DNA of 64,000 nt from positions 33,573,404 through 33,637,403 of the forward strand of contig CM032122.1 in NCBI GenBank assembly GCA_018894105.1, read 5' to 3'. Shown piece by piece: positions 43,480 through 54,100 of the stretch (position 1 is its first letter; every line of letters starts with the position of its first letter). A program made the translations under genes and the position numbers. The notes beneath the pieces are model-generated. The model was not told where the DNA came from, did not search any database, and saw nothing but the letters and a program-made list of their open reading frames with translations. The stretch is from Jacaranda mimosifolia (lineage: Eukaryota; Streptophyta; Magnoliopsida; Lamiales; Bignoniaceae).

Positions 43480-43860
43480 AGTCGTTCAACGCTGGTCGCC
43501 CAATGATAGCATTATAGGCCTAAAGGGTGGGTCGATGACTAGGTAATTAACTATCAGAGTTCTGCGTCGAGAAGCCTCCCCAAAATGACGTGGATAGATT
43601 AATAGATCCTTCAGGAATGATCTCTAACCCCCCGAATCCGATGAGAGGATTGTGTACTGGCTCGAACTTCAACTTGCCCATATTCATTCCCTTTAAGGTC
43701 AACTGAAAATGATGCTTGCTGAGTTGCTGTTGTCGACCAGTATTTTCTTGACCTTAAAGTTTGTGATTTCTACAAATACCACTAGGGGGCAGTCTAACTT
43801 GCTACCAACCCCTTGATTTTCCATATGTATAAGGTCGGCGTCGGAGAAAGAAATTGGCTC
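43480..43860 (-). pseudogene. Tat aspartic protease remnant
   Basis: The minus-strand peptide KKILVDNSNSASIIF at about 43690-43760 corresponds to the protease active-site motif VDNGSSADVLF of plant Ty3/gypsy elements. The Gly is replaced by Ser, and stops follow at once. Confidence 0.65.
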
Positions 43861-44049
43861 TGTGTTAGTCAAAAGTTGATAGACACTCTCGACTGAAGAA
43901 GATTTGGTCCACTCTAATGTATGCTAACTCTGCCTTCTGGCTGATTTCGAATCTTCCCTAGTCGGGCCTTCTGCTATGGTGTCTATCACTCCTCTAATGG
44001 ATGGGTAGGTTTCTTCCCTTTGTCTTCATTTCTTAGGCTAACCGACCTT

Positions 44050-45460
44050 TCTCTATGGAGAGTCTAATCGATTTTCCCTGCTTCTTGTGTCGTTTTCTCA
44101 TCAAAAAATTTCTTCAGGTGGCCTTGTTGAATGAGCCTTTCATTCTCGTCGTGAAGATTGAAACAGTCCTAAGTGTTGTGGCCTTTCTGCCTGTGAAAGT
44201 GGTCATATTTCTTAGATCTTTCCATGGCTTCCATCTTGGTCAACTTTTTGGGTTTTTCGAGGGGGTTGTCATGCTGTATGGTGAATAAGACCTCTTTTCT
44301 GGCAGTGTTGAGGGGTGTGTAATTGTGGAAACACTTGATCGGAGATCGATGACCATCTTTGTGTTGTTGGTTATCTTTCTCCTTTTCTTTCTTCTTGTCA
44401 GCTTTGGAATTGCCATATTTCAGCTTGTTCATATCCTCCCGAGTCATGTACCTCTCAGTAAAGTCGAGAAACTCTTCCATCATCCTCGGTCATTCCCTGG
44501 CCAAAGCATTGACACATTCTTTATGGTGGATGCCCAAGAAAAGCATGTTAATCAGAAATTCGATCCGTGGGCTATCAATCTTTAGGACTTCTGTGTTGAA
44601 TCAAGTGAAGAAGTTGAAGAAGGACTCTCCCTCATTCTGCTTCACCGTGTGCAAATGGGTATGCGGGAGTTTTGCCTTCCTTCGACTAGTAAATTGATGG
44701 AGGAATTTGTCGCACAACTGGTCGTACGAGTAAATCGACGCCGACTCAAGTTTCACAAACCAATAGGGTGCGATCCCCTGAAAGGTGGTGACCAGCATCT
44801 TGGCGTGTATGTACTCATTGTGCCCATGGAGCTGCATCATATGCTTGAACTGTAGCAAGTGTTCGTTCAGGTCTGATGAGCTATTATATCGGGTAGTCAT
44901 ACAGGGACCTCGGCTTCAACAGAGATGCGCTCGTCGATAATATCCTGTACAAATGGTGATTCCCGATCTCCACGAGACCTCTGGGCTCCATCATGGTAGG
45001 GGTTCCTTTCAGAATTTCTCTTCAAGATTTCTTCCAGCTGCTTGTTCAACTGTTGTACTTGGTGGGACACTTTCTCCCACTCTTCTCGATCGGCTTGAGT
45101 GAGGTTCCTGTTGGTCTGTTGTCTCACGTACTCGACCCTATCTCATTGTTGGGCTCAAAGGGGTCGAATGCCATAGTTAGTGGAGTCTGCGACTTCTTTA
45201 TGGGGGTTTTGCTGGGCTTCTTCTCTCAAAATTGCTTGGGAATATCTTCTCATCGGGTGGGTGGTTGCCTGAACCTCCGGTCGACCCCTATCTTCTCTAG
45301 GGGGCCTCTTTTCATGTTGGGTGGGTTGGGGAGTAGCATTAGCGGCTGGCCTGGGCTGAGTGTTGTGTCGATCGAGGACAGCTGATAGCTGAGCAGAAAT
45401 TTGAGCAGATATCTGCTTGCTTATGAGTTGCATGAGTTGAGGCATGGTCAAGGTGACCAC
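44050..45460 (-). pseudogene. Tat gag remnant
   Basis: Successive minus-strand open pieces at 45155-45460, 44897-45127, 44601-44900 and 44169-44483 together cover gag. The central piece has the retrotransposon gag core (HGHNEYIHAKMLVTTFQGIA, then YDQLCDKFLHQFT). The C-terminal KYDHFHRQKGHNT resembles the CxFHxxxGHxTxxC zinc knuckle with the first Cys replaced and a stop before the last. The gene is broken by at least three shifts or stops. Confidence 0.85.
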
Positions 45461-45603
45461 TTATTCCTGTAGGGAACAGGGTCCTGCCAAATTAGGTTTT
45501 TGTTGGGGTCGAGGAGGAGGGGTTGGGGATCTTTTGCTCTTCTCCCTTTCGAAAATGGCTTACTTAGTCTTCATCATTCTTTCGATTGCGGACTCAAGCT
45601 TCC

Positions 45604-45619
45604 CACAGACGGTGCCGAA
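45604..45619 (-). other. Primer-binding-site region of the Tat element
   Basis: Immediately inside the right LTR, the minus strand reads TTCGGCACCGTCTGTGGGAA, one base off the GGCGCCGTCTGTGGGAA motif common after the 5' LTR of related plant elements. The exact priming tRNA was not determined. Confidence 0.55.
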
Positions 45620-45995
45620 TAATAAGGGTGAAAACCGTTCAGCTAGAGTAGGGGTGAAAGATGAGCCGAGTCGACTCATGAACTTTATGAGCCGGCTCGA
45701 GTTGAGCTCGAGCTCGAGCATTTATATGAGCCGAGCTCGAGCTAATTCATGACTGTTCAAAAGCTCATGAGCCGGCTCATGAGATTTTTTATTTTTTTAA
45801 TATTTTATATATTTTAAATATATAAATAATATAAATAATGTCTAAAGAATACTAAATTCCTAATTCCTAAATACAGACAGAGACTATCGCGGCTGAGCCC
45901 TATTTCTTAAATCCTGTCATCAAGTCTCAACTCCCAAATTTCTCTGATTCTCTCAATCGCATCCGAACTCCGGCCATACAATGATTCTGCTGCAC

Positions 45996-46217
45996 AGCAC
46001 CACCACTCCACCGTTTTACTGAGTACCAAAGTTCCCACTAGCCACCACATCGATTCAGCCACCAAACACCACCATTCCACCGCGTTGCTTCACGATTCCT
46101 CCACCAAGCACCACCATTCCGCTGTCCTATTGAGTACCGATGTTCCCACCGGCCACCACATAGATTCAGCCACCAAGCACCACCATTCCACTTATTGTTT
46201 CACGATTCCACCACCAA
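45996..46217. repeat. 111-bp tandem duplication in the hAT leader
   Basis: Two copies of a CACCACCA-rich unit starting at 45996 and 46107 share TGAGTACC, GCCACCACAT and GATTCAGCCACCAA. They lie in the probable transposase leader exon. Confidence 0.8.
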
Positions 46218-47160
46218 CCGCATCCTTTCACTCAAAACTCACCATCGCCACAGAACTTACACCATCTGGGTCACTGGGTGTGAAACCAGGTATAAGAATT
46301 TTTCTTGCCCAACAACAGGTTATTGTAGCCAATAATTTTGCTTTGTCCCCTGTTTTACTTCCATTTATTTTAATTCAACTTATTGCCTGTAATAGCAGTT
46401 CTTCACCTGTGTTGTTTTCTATCCAGGCTATCCTCTATGAATGTTAACATTACTTGTAAATCTTTATTAGAATAATTGAATATACATACATTTTGGGGGT
46501 CAAATTTTATAAGAAAATTCAGGTTGTTCTGAGATATTGACATTGATGACAGGATTTAGCTTATTGAGTTTCTGATTTCGAACTACTTACTTTCTTGGTC
46601 AACTCGTGAATACTTTGATATAAGTATGTGCTTTCTTTTGATTGAATTAGCTCTCTCCTTGACTTGTGCATCATTGTAACTTACAATATGCAGTGAAATA
46701 TCATTTTTTAAGCATAGAAACCTAAGTTGGGAGCAGTTGATTTACCATGTAAGGGAAATATAACTAGTGCATTCTCATGGAAATATGCTCATGTGTTATC
46801 TAGAGCATGCTTTCTCTTCATTGTTCATTGAAGTACTAACTATATATGCACACCATAAAAATAGGAAAAGTTTAAGTTGCTCTAATAATTAGGTAACAAA
46901 CTAGCTACTTATCACGATCATGTAGAGCTTCTGGAAGAATGGGTGATATCTATTTTCCATGCTAGAAAAGCCTTAGAGCTTTTGTTGAACAGGAATGCAA
47001 TGTAAATGCTATACCTAGATCATAACAATAATATCTTATTAGTCTTCAAACTAATGTTGATTGTGTATTTCTTAAATTTCATTTTTATTGCTATTTAGTT
47101 TGTCTAATTATTTTCACTTGTGAATGTGATAATTGATTATTAATATCTTGTCTTGTAGAT

Positions 47161-49300
47161 ATGAACTTAGATGTACTTGGTGAAAATCCTGCACAATTTA
47201 TATCTGCCTCGATAGAAGATTCAACAAGCCCCATCATACAAAAATTGTGAAGAGGCAATTGAACAGACAGTGAAGGATATAATTATGACCACAAATGAAG
47301 AGAGTGCAAATCTAGATACTACTGACACTTTGGCCACAGATGGTGCTGCAGAAGAGGACACTAATGGGAAGATGTAGTCCAAAAGGCTAAAAGACAGAAA
47401 AAGTCAGCTGTTTGGCTAGATTTTAAAGAAGTAAAAGATCCCTCTGATGGTATCATGAAGATCTCATGCAATCACTGTAAGAAGATGTTCACAAAAAATA
47501 AAACTACTCCAACAACACAGTTGCATAGACACTTGAAAGGCTGTGTCAGTTTCCTTAGAGCAAAAGCTATTCAGGAGAAAGATAAATTTACATTAACACA
47601 TCTTAGTTTTATGGCAACTAAGATAGATCCAATATCTTGCCCTGCATTACATAACGGAAAATTTGATTTGGAGAAAATGAAAGAGTCAATAGCTTACTGG
47701 ATAATGATGCATGAGCATTCTTTCTCTATCATGGAAGAGGAAGGATTCAACTTGATGCAAAGACGAGAAATGCCTGAATGGAGGGGAATTTCAAGAATAA
47801 CAGCAAAAAGTCATTGTGTCAGTGTTTATGAGACAAAAAAGAAAAGGTTAAAAGCTTTATTGAAGAATGTCAACAAAATTAGTCTTACTACAGATTGTTG
47901 GAAGTCAAAGAATCTGAAGATTGAGTATATGGTTATAACTGGGCATTGGATCGGCCAAAACTGGCATTTACAAAAGTGCGTTCTCAACTTTGTTCACATT
48001 TCACCTCCTCATCGAGGTCTTGAGATTGCAAATGCTATTTGGCGGTGTTTGGAAGATTGGGGCGTTGAGAATAAAGTTCATACAATATCTGTTGATAATG
48101 CCTTCGCAAATAATTCTGCAATTAATAACTTGAAGGTCTATGTCAAAAGTAAAAAAAAGTTGCTTTGTGGGGGAGACATATTTCATGTTAGGTGTTGCAC
48201 TCATATTCTCAATTTTATAGCTCAAGATGGTCTTTCTCAGATTAAATATATTATTGATATTGTTCGTGATAGTGTAGAGTATGTTCGACGATTTGATGCA
48301 AGACTTAAGGTATTTGTAGAGATTGTGAAGCAATTGAATTTGCCAGAGAGAAAATTGGTTGATGATTGTCGAACAAGGTGGAACTCTACATATGAGATGT
48401 TGGCTACTGCAACAAAGTTTAAAGATGTTTTCCCAAGGTTTGCTGATCAGGAGCCAAATATGAGACATGCCCAAGTGAAGATGATTGGGAAAAAGTTGAG
48501 AAAGTGTGCTCAGTATTAGAGGTGTTCTAGACGGCTACACACGTCATTTCAGGTAGTGACTATCTAACCTCTAACTTGTTTCTTAATGAGATCAATAGAG
48601 TGAAAGTAATGTTGGATAAGAAGTCCTTGGACTGTGATGACTTCATCAAAAACATGGTTGAAAAAATGAAGATCAAGTTTGATAAATATTAGGGGGATTC
48701 TAATTTGTTGATGTCCATAGCTGCTGTGTTGGATCCCGGATGTAAGATGAGAGCACTAGAATTTTGTTTTCCAAAGCTTTATTTTTCAGAAAAAATGGAG
48801 ATGGAGATTGCCTATGTTCGAAGAACTTTGTATGAGCTTTATTCTGAATATGTCACGATGCACAATGTTGAAGGAGAGTCGAGTGGGGAAGCACACAGGG
48901 GTAGTCTTTCAAGTCAAGAGAATAGAAATTCTGAATCTTTATCTGGGTGGTCCGAGTATGTCAATTATTTGAGGTCCGTGGAATCAGTTCAACCTCAAAA
49001 ATCTGAGCTTGATATGTATCTTAAGGAAAATTGTTACATGGTTGATAAAGACAAAGTACAAGACTTTGATGTTTTGGAGTGGTGGAAGTTTCATGCCTTG
49101 AAATACAAGATACTATCAATAATGGCAAGAGATATACTATCCATTCCAATCACCACTGTCACTTCTGAGGCTACATTCAATGCAGGAAGTAGAGTGATTG
49201 ATAAATATCGTCATTCGTTGACTTCAAATACAGTCTAAGTATTAATCTATGGAGGAGATTGGTTGAGAAAGCGATTTGGCGCAAAAAAGAAGTCGAATGT
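47161..49300 (+). pseudogene. hAT (Ac/RICESLEEPER-type) transposase pseudogene
   Basis: The likely second exon begins at 47159 after a TTGTAG acceptor, with ATG 47161, and is soon out of frame. The BED zinc finger is at 47400-47560 (SAVWLDFKEVK, ISCNHCKKMF, TQLHRHLKGC). The long central region (47455-48519) shows KISLTTDCWKS and SVDNAFANNS, the catalytic RNase-H-like core. The C-terminal dimerisation block is at 48705-49238 (VLEWWKFHALKYKILSIMAR, IPITTVTSEATF). Lesions: shift or stop near 47250-47370, a one-base loss near 48460, stops at about 48526 and 48690 where the family has Trp, and a stop at 49236 where Gln is expected. Three of these fit cytosine deamination. Confidence 0.88.
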
Positions 49301-50616
49301 AAATTATTTTAGTATGATAAAAATCAATTCTTAATTGTTATTACTATTATTTTAGTTGCCGTTATTCACTATTAATATTTTGAATTATAGAGTGATAAGA
49401 AAGCAATACAAGTGTTTCTCCCTGTTGATGACGAAGCTTCAAAAGGATGTTTTCCTTTTGGTAAAAAAGGTTAGCATAAGTCAATAGATAATTAAATAAA
49501 TGCATGTGATTGAAGATTGATTTTCATTTTAGGTATCGCATATATACTTGTTGATTTTCTCCAAATTTTAGTTTCAAAATTTCTGCTTGAAATTTCAATT
49601 TTCAACTTTTTCTTTCTATTGATTTTTATCTTAAATTAGCTTATCTATTTAGGCAAATGGAATGGCGATGATGATATCTTCTGATCAAGCATTTGACATG
49701 GAGCATCAAAGCTTAGGATTTGTTTTGAAGCTTATTTATTTAGACTTGCTTTCTTATGTTTAGATGGTGACTTTTGATTTTATTTAGTTTGAATTAGATT
49801 GAACTGTGGCTACTTTGTATGTTATGTTTTGAGGCTTGTTCTTTTAGCTTATTGTATGCATGCTTGTTTTTTTTTCCTTTTATTTTGGATGTTGAAATGC
49901 GTAATTTTTTCTTTCAGATATTGTGATATGTTTCTGCTCTAATATTATTTAATTGTTAATATACATGATTGATGCTAGCTAGATAGGGATTTTAGTTGTC
50001 AATTTGGTTATATATAGGGAAGTGCTTAATAGGCAGATTGTACAGTTTGTTTCATAGAATTGGCTTAATTTGCTGCACAAAATTTGCTCAGTGTGCAAAT
50101 GTGAGTTCTGGAGGTGATTGACTGGGAAAAGTGAGGCCATACTGTTCCTGTTGTTTCTGTCAACTTTAAAATGTAGTTTTTTTGTATGCTTGGATTTTGT
50201 AACTTTTTTAGAATTTTTGAGGAACTTGGAGTTCAATCTGGATTTATAGGAACATACATGATGCACCTTGTTGATGTGAGACTTCATGGAATATGCTTTA
50301 ATTTTCCATTTGGCAGTATGTGCAGTGAAGTGTTGTCTTTGTTATTCTTTCTGCACCCATTCCTTTTTCACATTACACATAGGCAATTTGTTTTGTAGTA
50401 AGTTGGCTCTTAAAATAACATTGGTCATGTATAATTCCCCTCCTAAACACATTGGTCATGTATCATTTATGTTTCTGTCACCAGCAGTTTGTAGATTTAA
50501 ACTAAACACTATCGAGCTTGAGCTCGAGCTCGAGTTCGAGCCCTGAAAATTAAGCTCGTCGAGCTCGAGCTCTTAAAATGAGTCGAGCTCGACTCATTTT
50601 CAACCCTAAGCTAGAG

Positions 50617-51368
50617 TATTATGCTGAGATGTAGTATAGTTAACCTGATAGAGGTCGATGAGATTACTTTCGATGTAATGGGGTCGAGTCCTGCGATCAA
50701 CAGCAAACGTTAGGCACTCGGACGCTCAAATCAGTATATATCAACTAGGGAATTGAGCAACAGAGTGAGGACTTTAGAGTAATGAATGACATACCTTGCT
50801 GAGGGTTAGCAATGGGTTATTTATAACCTTCTCAGTGAGGTTGATATGACTTCGATGCCCTTGTTGAGCAGGAAAGGCTCTTGTCCTTGTATGAGGGCTT
50901 TGAAGTTTTCTCCTACTTGTGTACTATTCCAGGTGGCGCAACCGAGGGAATGGGTACACTGGTGGTGCGTACTAGCTTGGTGCTGCTGAGAAAAGGTAGC
51001 ACTATGGTGGCATGCGCCATTAATGCGAGGGCACGCCGCTTGGTGAGCATTCAATGCCGTTGGGGGGTTGTTATCTTGGTTTGACCTCTCTAGTTGAGGT
51101 GAATACTTCTACAAGACAGCTTCTCAGGCTCTAGTTGTAACCTCGTCGTGGTTAAACTTTCACGGTCAGATGAGGGATTGCATATCCTAGTTATGGTCAA
51201 CCATGATCTGGTCGAGAGGCAAACGCAGTTACTCGCTACGATGGGTAAGGCTCATGAGGTTAAGTTCCGATCGATAGGTTGGGCTTATCGGTAATTGAGT
51301 TGCCGAACACTCTATTTTCGCCCTGATTGAGTGTTGTTGGGTTGGGCCTGTTGGGCTATCTCATACCA
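50617..51368 (-). repeat. 5' LTR of the Tat element, main part
   Basis: Continues the LTR beginning at 45620-45648 after the hAT insertion. It ends CATACCA, followed by the CGTAT target copy. On the minus strand this is the upstream (5') LTR. Confidence 0.88.
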
Positions 51369-51493
51369 CGTATATACTTCATAATTAAATAATGTACATC
51401 AAATAATATAATTTTTTTTTGAAATATTTAAAATATTTCAATATTTTTTAAATTGAATCTAATTTTCCTATTAAATGTATCGAGAAATATTAT

Positions 51494-52708
51494 GGCAGTG
51501 TTTGGATATGAATTATGTGTTTTGGATTATATATTTTGGGAGAATGAGTTTTGGCAATAGGGTTGGGGAATGTGATGTATGTAGCCCTGGCAAAATTCAA
51601 CCCGTACCCGTGGTTACCCAAAAAATTACGGGTAATGGGTCTTGTTTTTGCAACCCAAAAAATTATGGGTAATTTTACCCGTACCCAATTACCCGCCGTT
51701 TTTTGGCCCGGCCCGCGGGTACCCGCGGGTTGCCCGTATTTATAAATATATTTTATTATTTTATATAATATATATATTTACATATAAATATTTTATATTT
51801 ATAACAAAAAAAATTAAAAATTATATCATAAAATAAAATCCTAAATAACAAAAATCCCTTCCCAAAAACATGGATGCAACATCTTCTTCCACAAGGACAA
51901 CAATGTTCGACTGATATTTAAACTTTCAATTCAAAAAACTTTTGGCATGTAATGGATTTAAATTTGAACTTTTGAATGTGATGTACTTTAAATTTGGTAG
52001 ACTTTGAATATTTAAGATGTAAGTTTTAAACTACAATATTATTAATGTGCTTTAGGTATTTGTTCAATTTAATGTTTGAAATTTGTAGTTTTTTTCATTT
52101 TTTGAGTTTTATTTAGTTAAAATTTGAGTAATATCATGTAAGTCACAAGTTAGATATTAATTTACCTTTAAATATAAAAAATATATATATATTGGGAATA
52201 TATACCCACGGGTTACCCGTTACCCATGAGGATGGGTAACGGGTCCCCTACTTCGTACCCAATAAAAAACGGGTAAATTTACCCAACCCGTTGTTACTCG
52301 TGATTGGGTTACCCACGGGTACCCAATTGCCAGGTCTAGATGTATGTTTGTTTATATTTTGTGAATAGTAAGAAAATTATTTTGGGAAAATTTGGTATGT
52401 TTGTTTATGTTTTTGGAGGAGACAAATTCCACTGTAGCAGTCAAATCAATGCCTCTTTGTTGGGATTTTGGGGTTAAAATGAAATTGAGTGATTTTTTTA
52501 TTGTTAGAATAATAATAAAATATGTATGATGTATATATATATAATATGTATGTATATATTGGAAAATGAGAAAGTTTTGGGGATAATGAAAGATAGAAGA
52601 GAGTATTTTGAAAATTTTAATTTGGCATTTTGGAGGAAAAACTTTTGTATGTTTGGTTACATTTTGGGAAAACAAAAGTATTTCCCCTAAACGTAACCAA
52701 ACATAGCC
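51494..52708. mobile_element. Harbinger-like MITE split by a hAT insertion
   Basis: Left end GGCAGTGTTTGGATATGAAT; right end, inverted, GGCTATGTTTGGTTACG. Without the inserted hAT the element is about 450 bases. Shares GACAAATTCCACTGTAGCAG-like and CAAATCAATG segments with the copy at 13164. Flanking triplets TAT and TAC are not a clean duplication. Confidence 0.6.
51582..52338. mobile_element. hAT MITE, 757 bp, inside the Harbinger-like MITE
   Basis: TAGCCCTGGCAAAATTC on the left and, inverted, CCCAATTGCCAGGTCTA on the right. The exact 8-bp duplication GATGTATG is at 51574-51581 and 52339-52346. Arms are rich in ACCCGT/ACGGGT words. There is no coding capacity. Confidence 0.92.
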
Positions 52709-54100
52709 TACGTATTTTCATAAACAATTCATTAAATTTATTACCGTCTTATGTGCATAAATAAGGAACTTTATGTTTGTATATTATGTCTTAAAATATT
52801 TATTTCAATTAACTAAATTTGCAATATATTCAAAATTTTTTATAAAAAACAATTATTTCTCAAGAGCTCCTTAAATGCCTTGAACCTTTCATGCATGTCG
52901 GTCTTGCATTCGACACAATTTTTGTAAGAGCAGGTGAATTTATGCAGTGTACTACATCTTTTGCATGTTATTTTTGGGACTAATTGAAGAAGAATGCTAG
53001 CATGTTGTCCTCCTAACTCCATTCGAAAATTTCCGGTACTCTCATAAATATTCGATTGAATTTGGGGACTAAAAATATTCGATCCAAAAGTTCATACCCG
53101 ATAGAATCGATTCGGGTACCCCAATACTCGAATCTGATTCCTACCCCTAGTCTTCCACTCATTTTGTGAACGTTTCATAAAGTTTCTCATTAGCATCCTT
53201 CTGCACAGTGTAGGGAGGTGATTGTTCAAGAACAGAGGTATGACACTCCGAGTTAAGAATAATTTTCAAATTTCTTTAGTAATCATTCTAGTTTAGTATC
53301 GGTAGTTTGTTATCATCTCCGTAGTAAGCGGTTTTTTAGTCATTTTGTCTCTACAAAATAATCCAAGGAAGGGAATGTAAGTCTCTAATTGAATCAATAA
53401 ATTGAAGTTAAACAGACCTCCAATTTTGAAATAAAAAGAGAACAAAAAATAACAATTGTGGAAACATTATTAAAATAAACACTATTTGATTCAACATGAC
53501 AATAAATTGCTCAAGCTAAATAAAAATGCCTCTTCAAAAAAAGTTAACCCATGCAGAATCGAACTCGGCGATTGAGTACTTCAATTGCCTTGTATCAGGT
53601 GAAGGGGGGGGGGGTGTAAATTTAGTAGGGTTCAAACGTCTGACAACATCACCGTTAACGATAAGTTTCAACCAATTAAACTATAAATTCTTAATAAAAA
53701 TAATTAATAATTTAAGTTAATTTTATAATGTCATTGCATCCAAAGTTTAGGATTGTATGTGATGATATTTGTACTTTTTTTTTTATTATACAAAAATATA
53801 AAATTCAAACTCATATGACAAGCCAAGGGCTTTGACATGCATATAATAACCGAAAATCCTGAAAAGATCAATAATGAAATGCGTACTGCATTTAAAAATT
53901 CATTTAGATAAAAGTAGAATTGTGATTTTGAAATTAAACAAAAATGGGATTTAATTAATATGCAGACACGAGGGAGTGCCAAACGTAAAAAAATTTACCG
54001 GCATACAGAGATGAGATATATAATTCCTTTTTGAACTTTATTATAGGCTTACATTTGAAATTACAAAGCTAGGTATCGCGGCCAATCACAAATTACAATT
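52709..54100. other. Spacer downstream of the CYP94B gene
   Basis: Holds a broken hAT end (53030-53149), a Cys-rich minus-strand frame (52840-53022) of unknown meaning, and a poly-G run at about 53606. The rest is AT-rich; the last ~150 bases are probably the P450 3' UTR. Confidence 0.5.
53030..53149. mobile_element. Terminal fragment of a hAT element
   Basis: ATTCGGGTACCCCAATACTC ... TCCTACCCCTA resembles a hAT right terminus (inverse TAGGGGTAGGA). The matching left end was not found, so this is a fragment. Confidence 0.45.

Larger units (their letters stand above)
45649..50608 (+). mobile_element. Autonomous-type hAT transposon, 4960 bp, inserted in the Tat LTR
   Basis: The ends are TAGGGGTGAAAGATGAGCCG and its inverse CGACTCATTTTCAACCCTA. 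They are flanked by an exact AGCTAGAG duplication (45641-45648 and 50609-50616) that is part of the LTR. Both subterminal regions are packed with GAGCTCGAGCTCGAG words, probable transposase-binding sites. The interior holds a leader with a 111-bp tandem duplication, a likely long first intron, and a decayed Ac-type transposase. The nesting shows it arrived after the Tat element. Confidence 0.95.
35431..51368 (-). mobile_element. Tat-lineage Ty3/gypsy LTR retrotransposon, degenerate
   Basis: A complete but dead element. LTRs lie at 35431-36233 and, interrupted by a hAT, at 45620-45648 plus 50617-51368. Flanking 5-mers CATAT and CGTAT agree at 4 of 5. Next to the right LTR, read on the minus strand, is GGCACCGTCTGTGGGAA, close to the motif that follows the 5' LTR in plant Tat-type elements. 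Next to the left LTR is a purine tract on the minus strand. The order on the minus strand is gag, protease, reverse transcriptase, RNase H, a second RNase H, integrase, minisatellite. An antisense gene follows before the 3' LTR. The second RNase H and the antisense gene point to the Tat clade. LTR copies differ at 14 of the first ~92 aligned bases, so insertion is old. Confidence 0.9.

Noticed and set aside
35431..51368. Integrated pararetrovirus (caulimovirid)
   Set aside because: LTRs, integrase tail, target duplication and second RNase H identify a Ty3/gypsy Tat retrotransposon; no movement-protein or coat-type region was seen.
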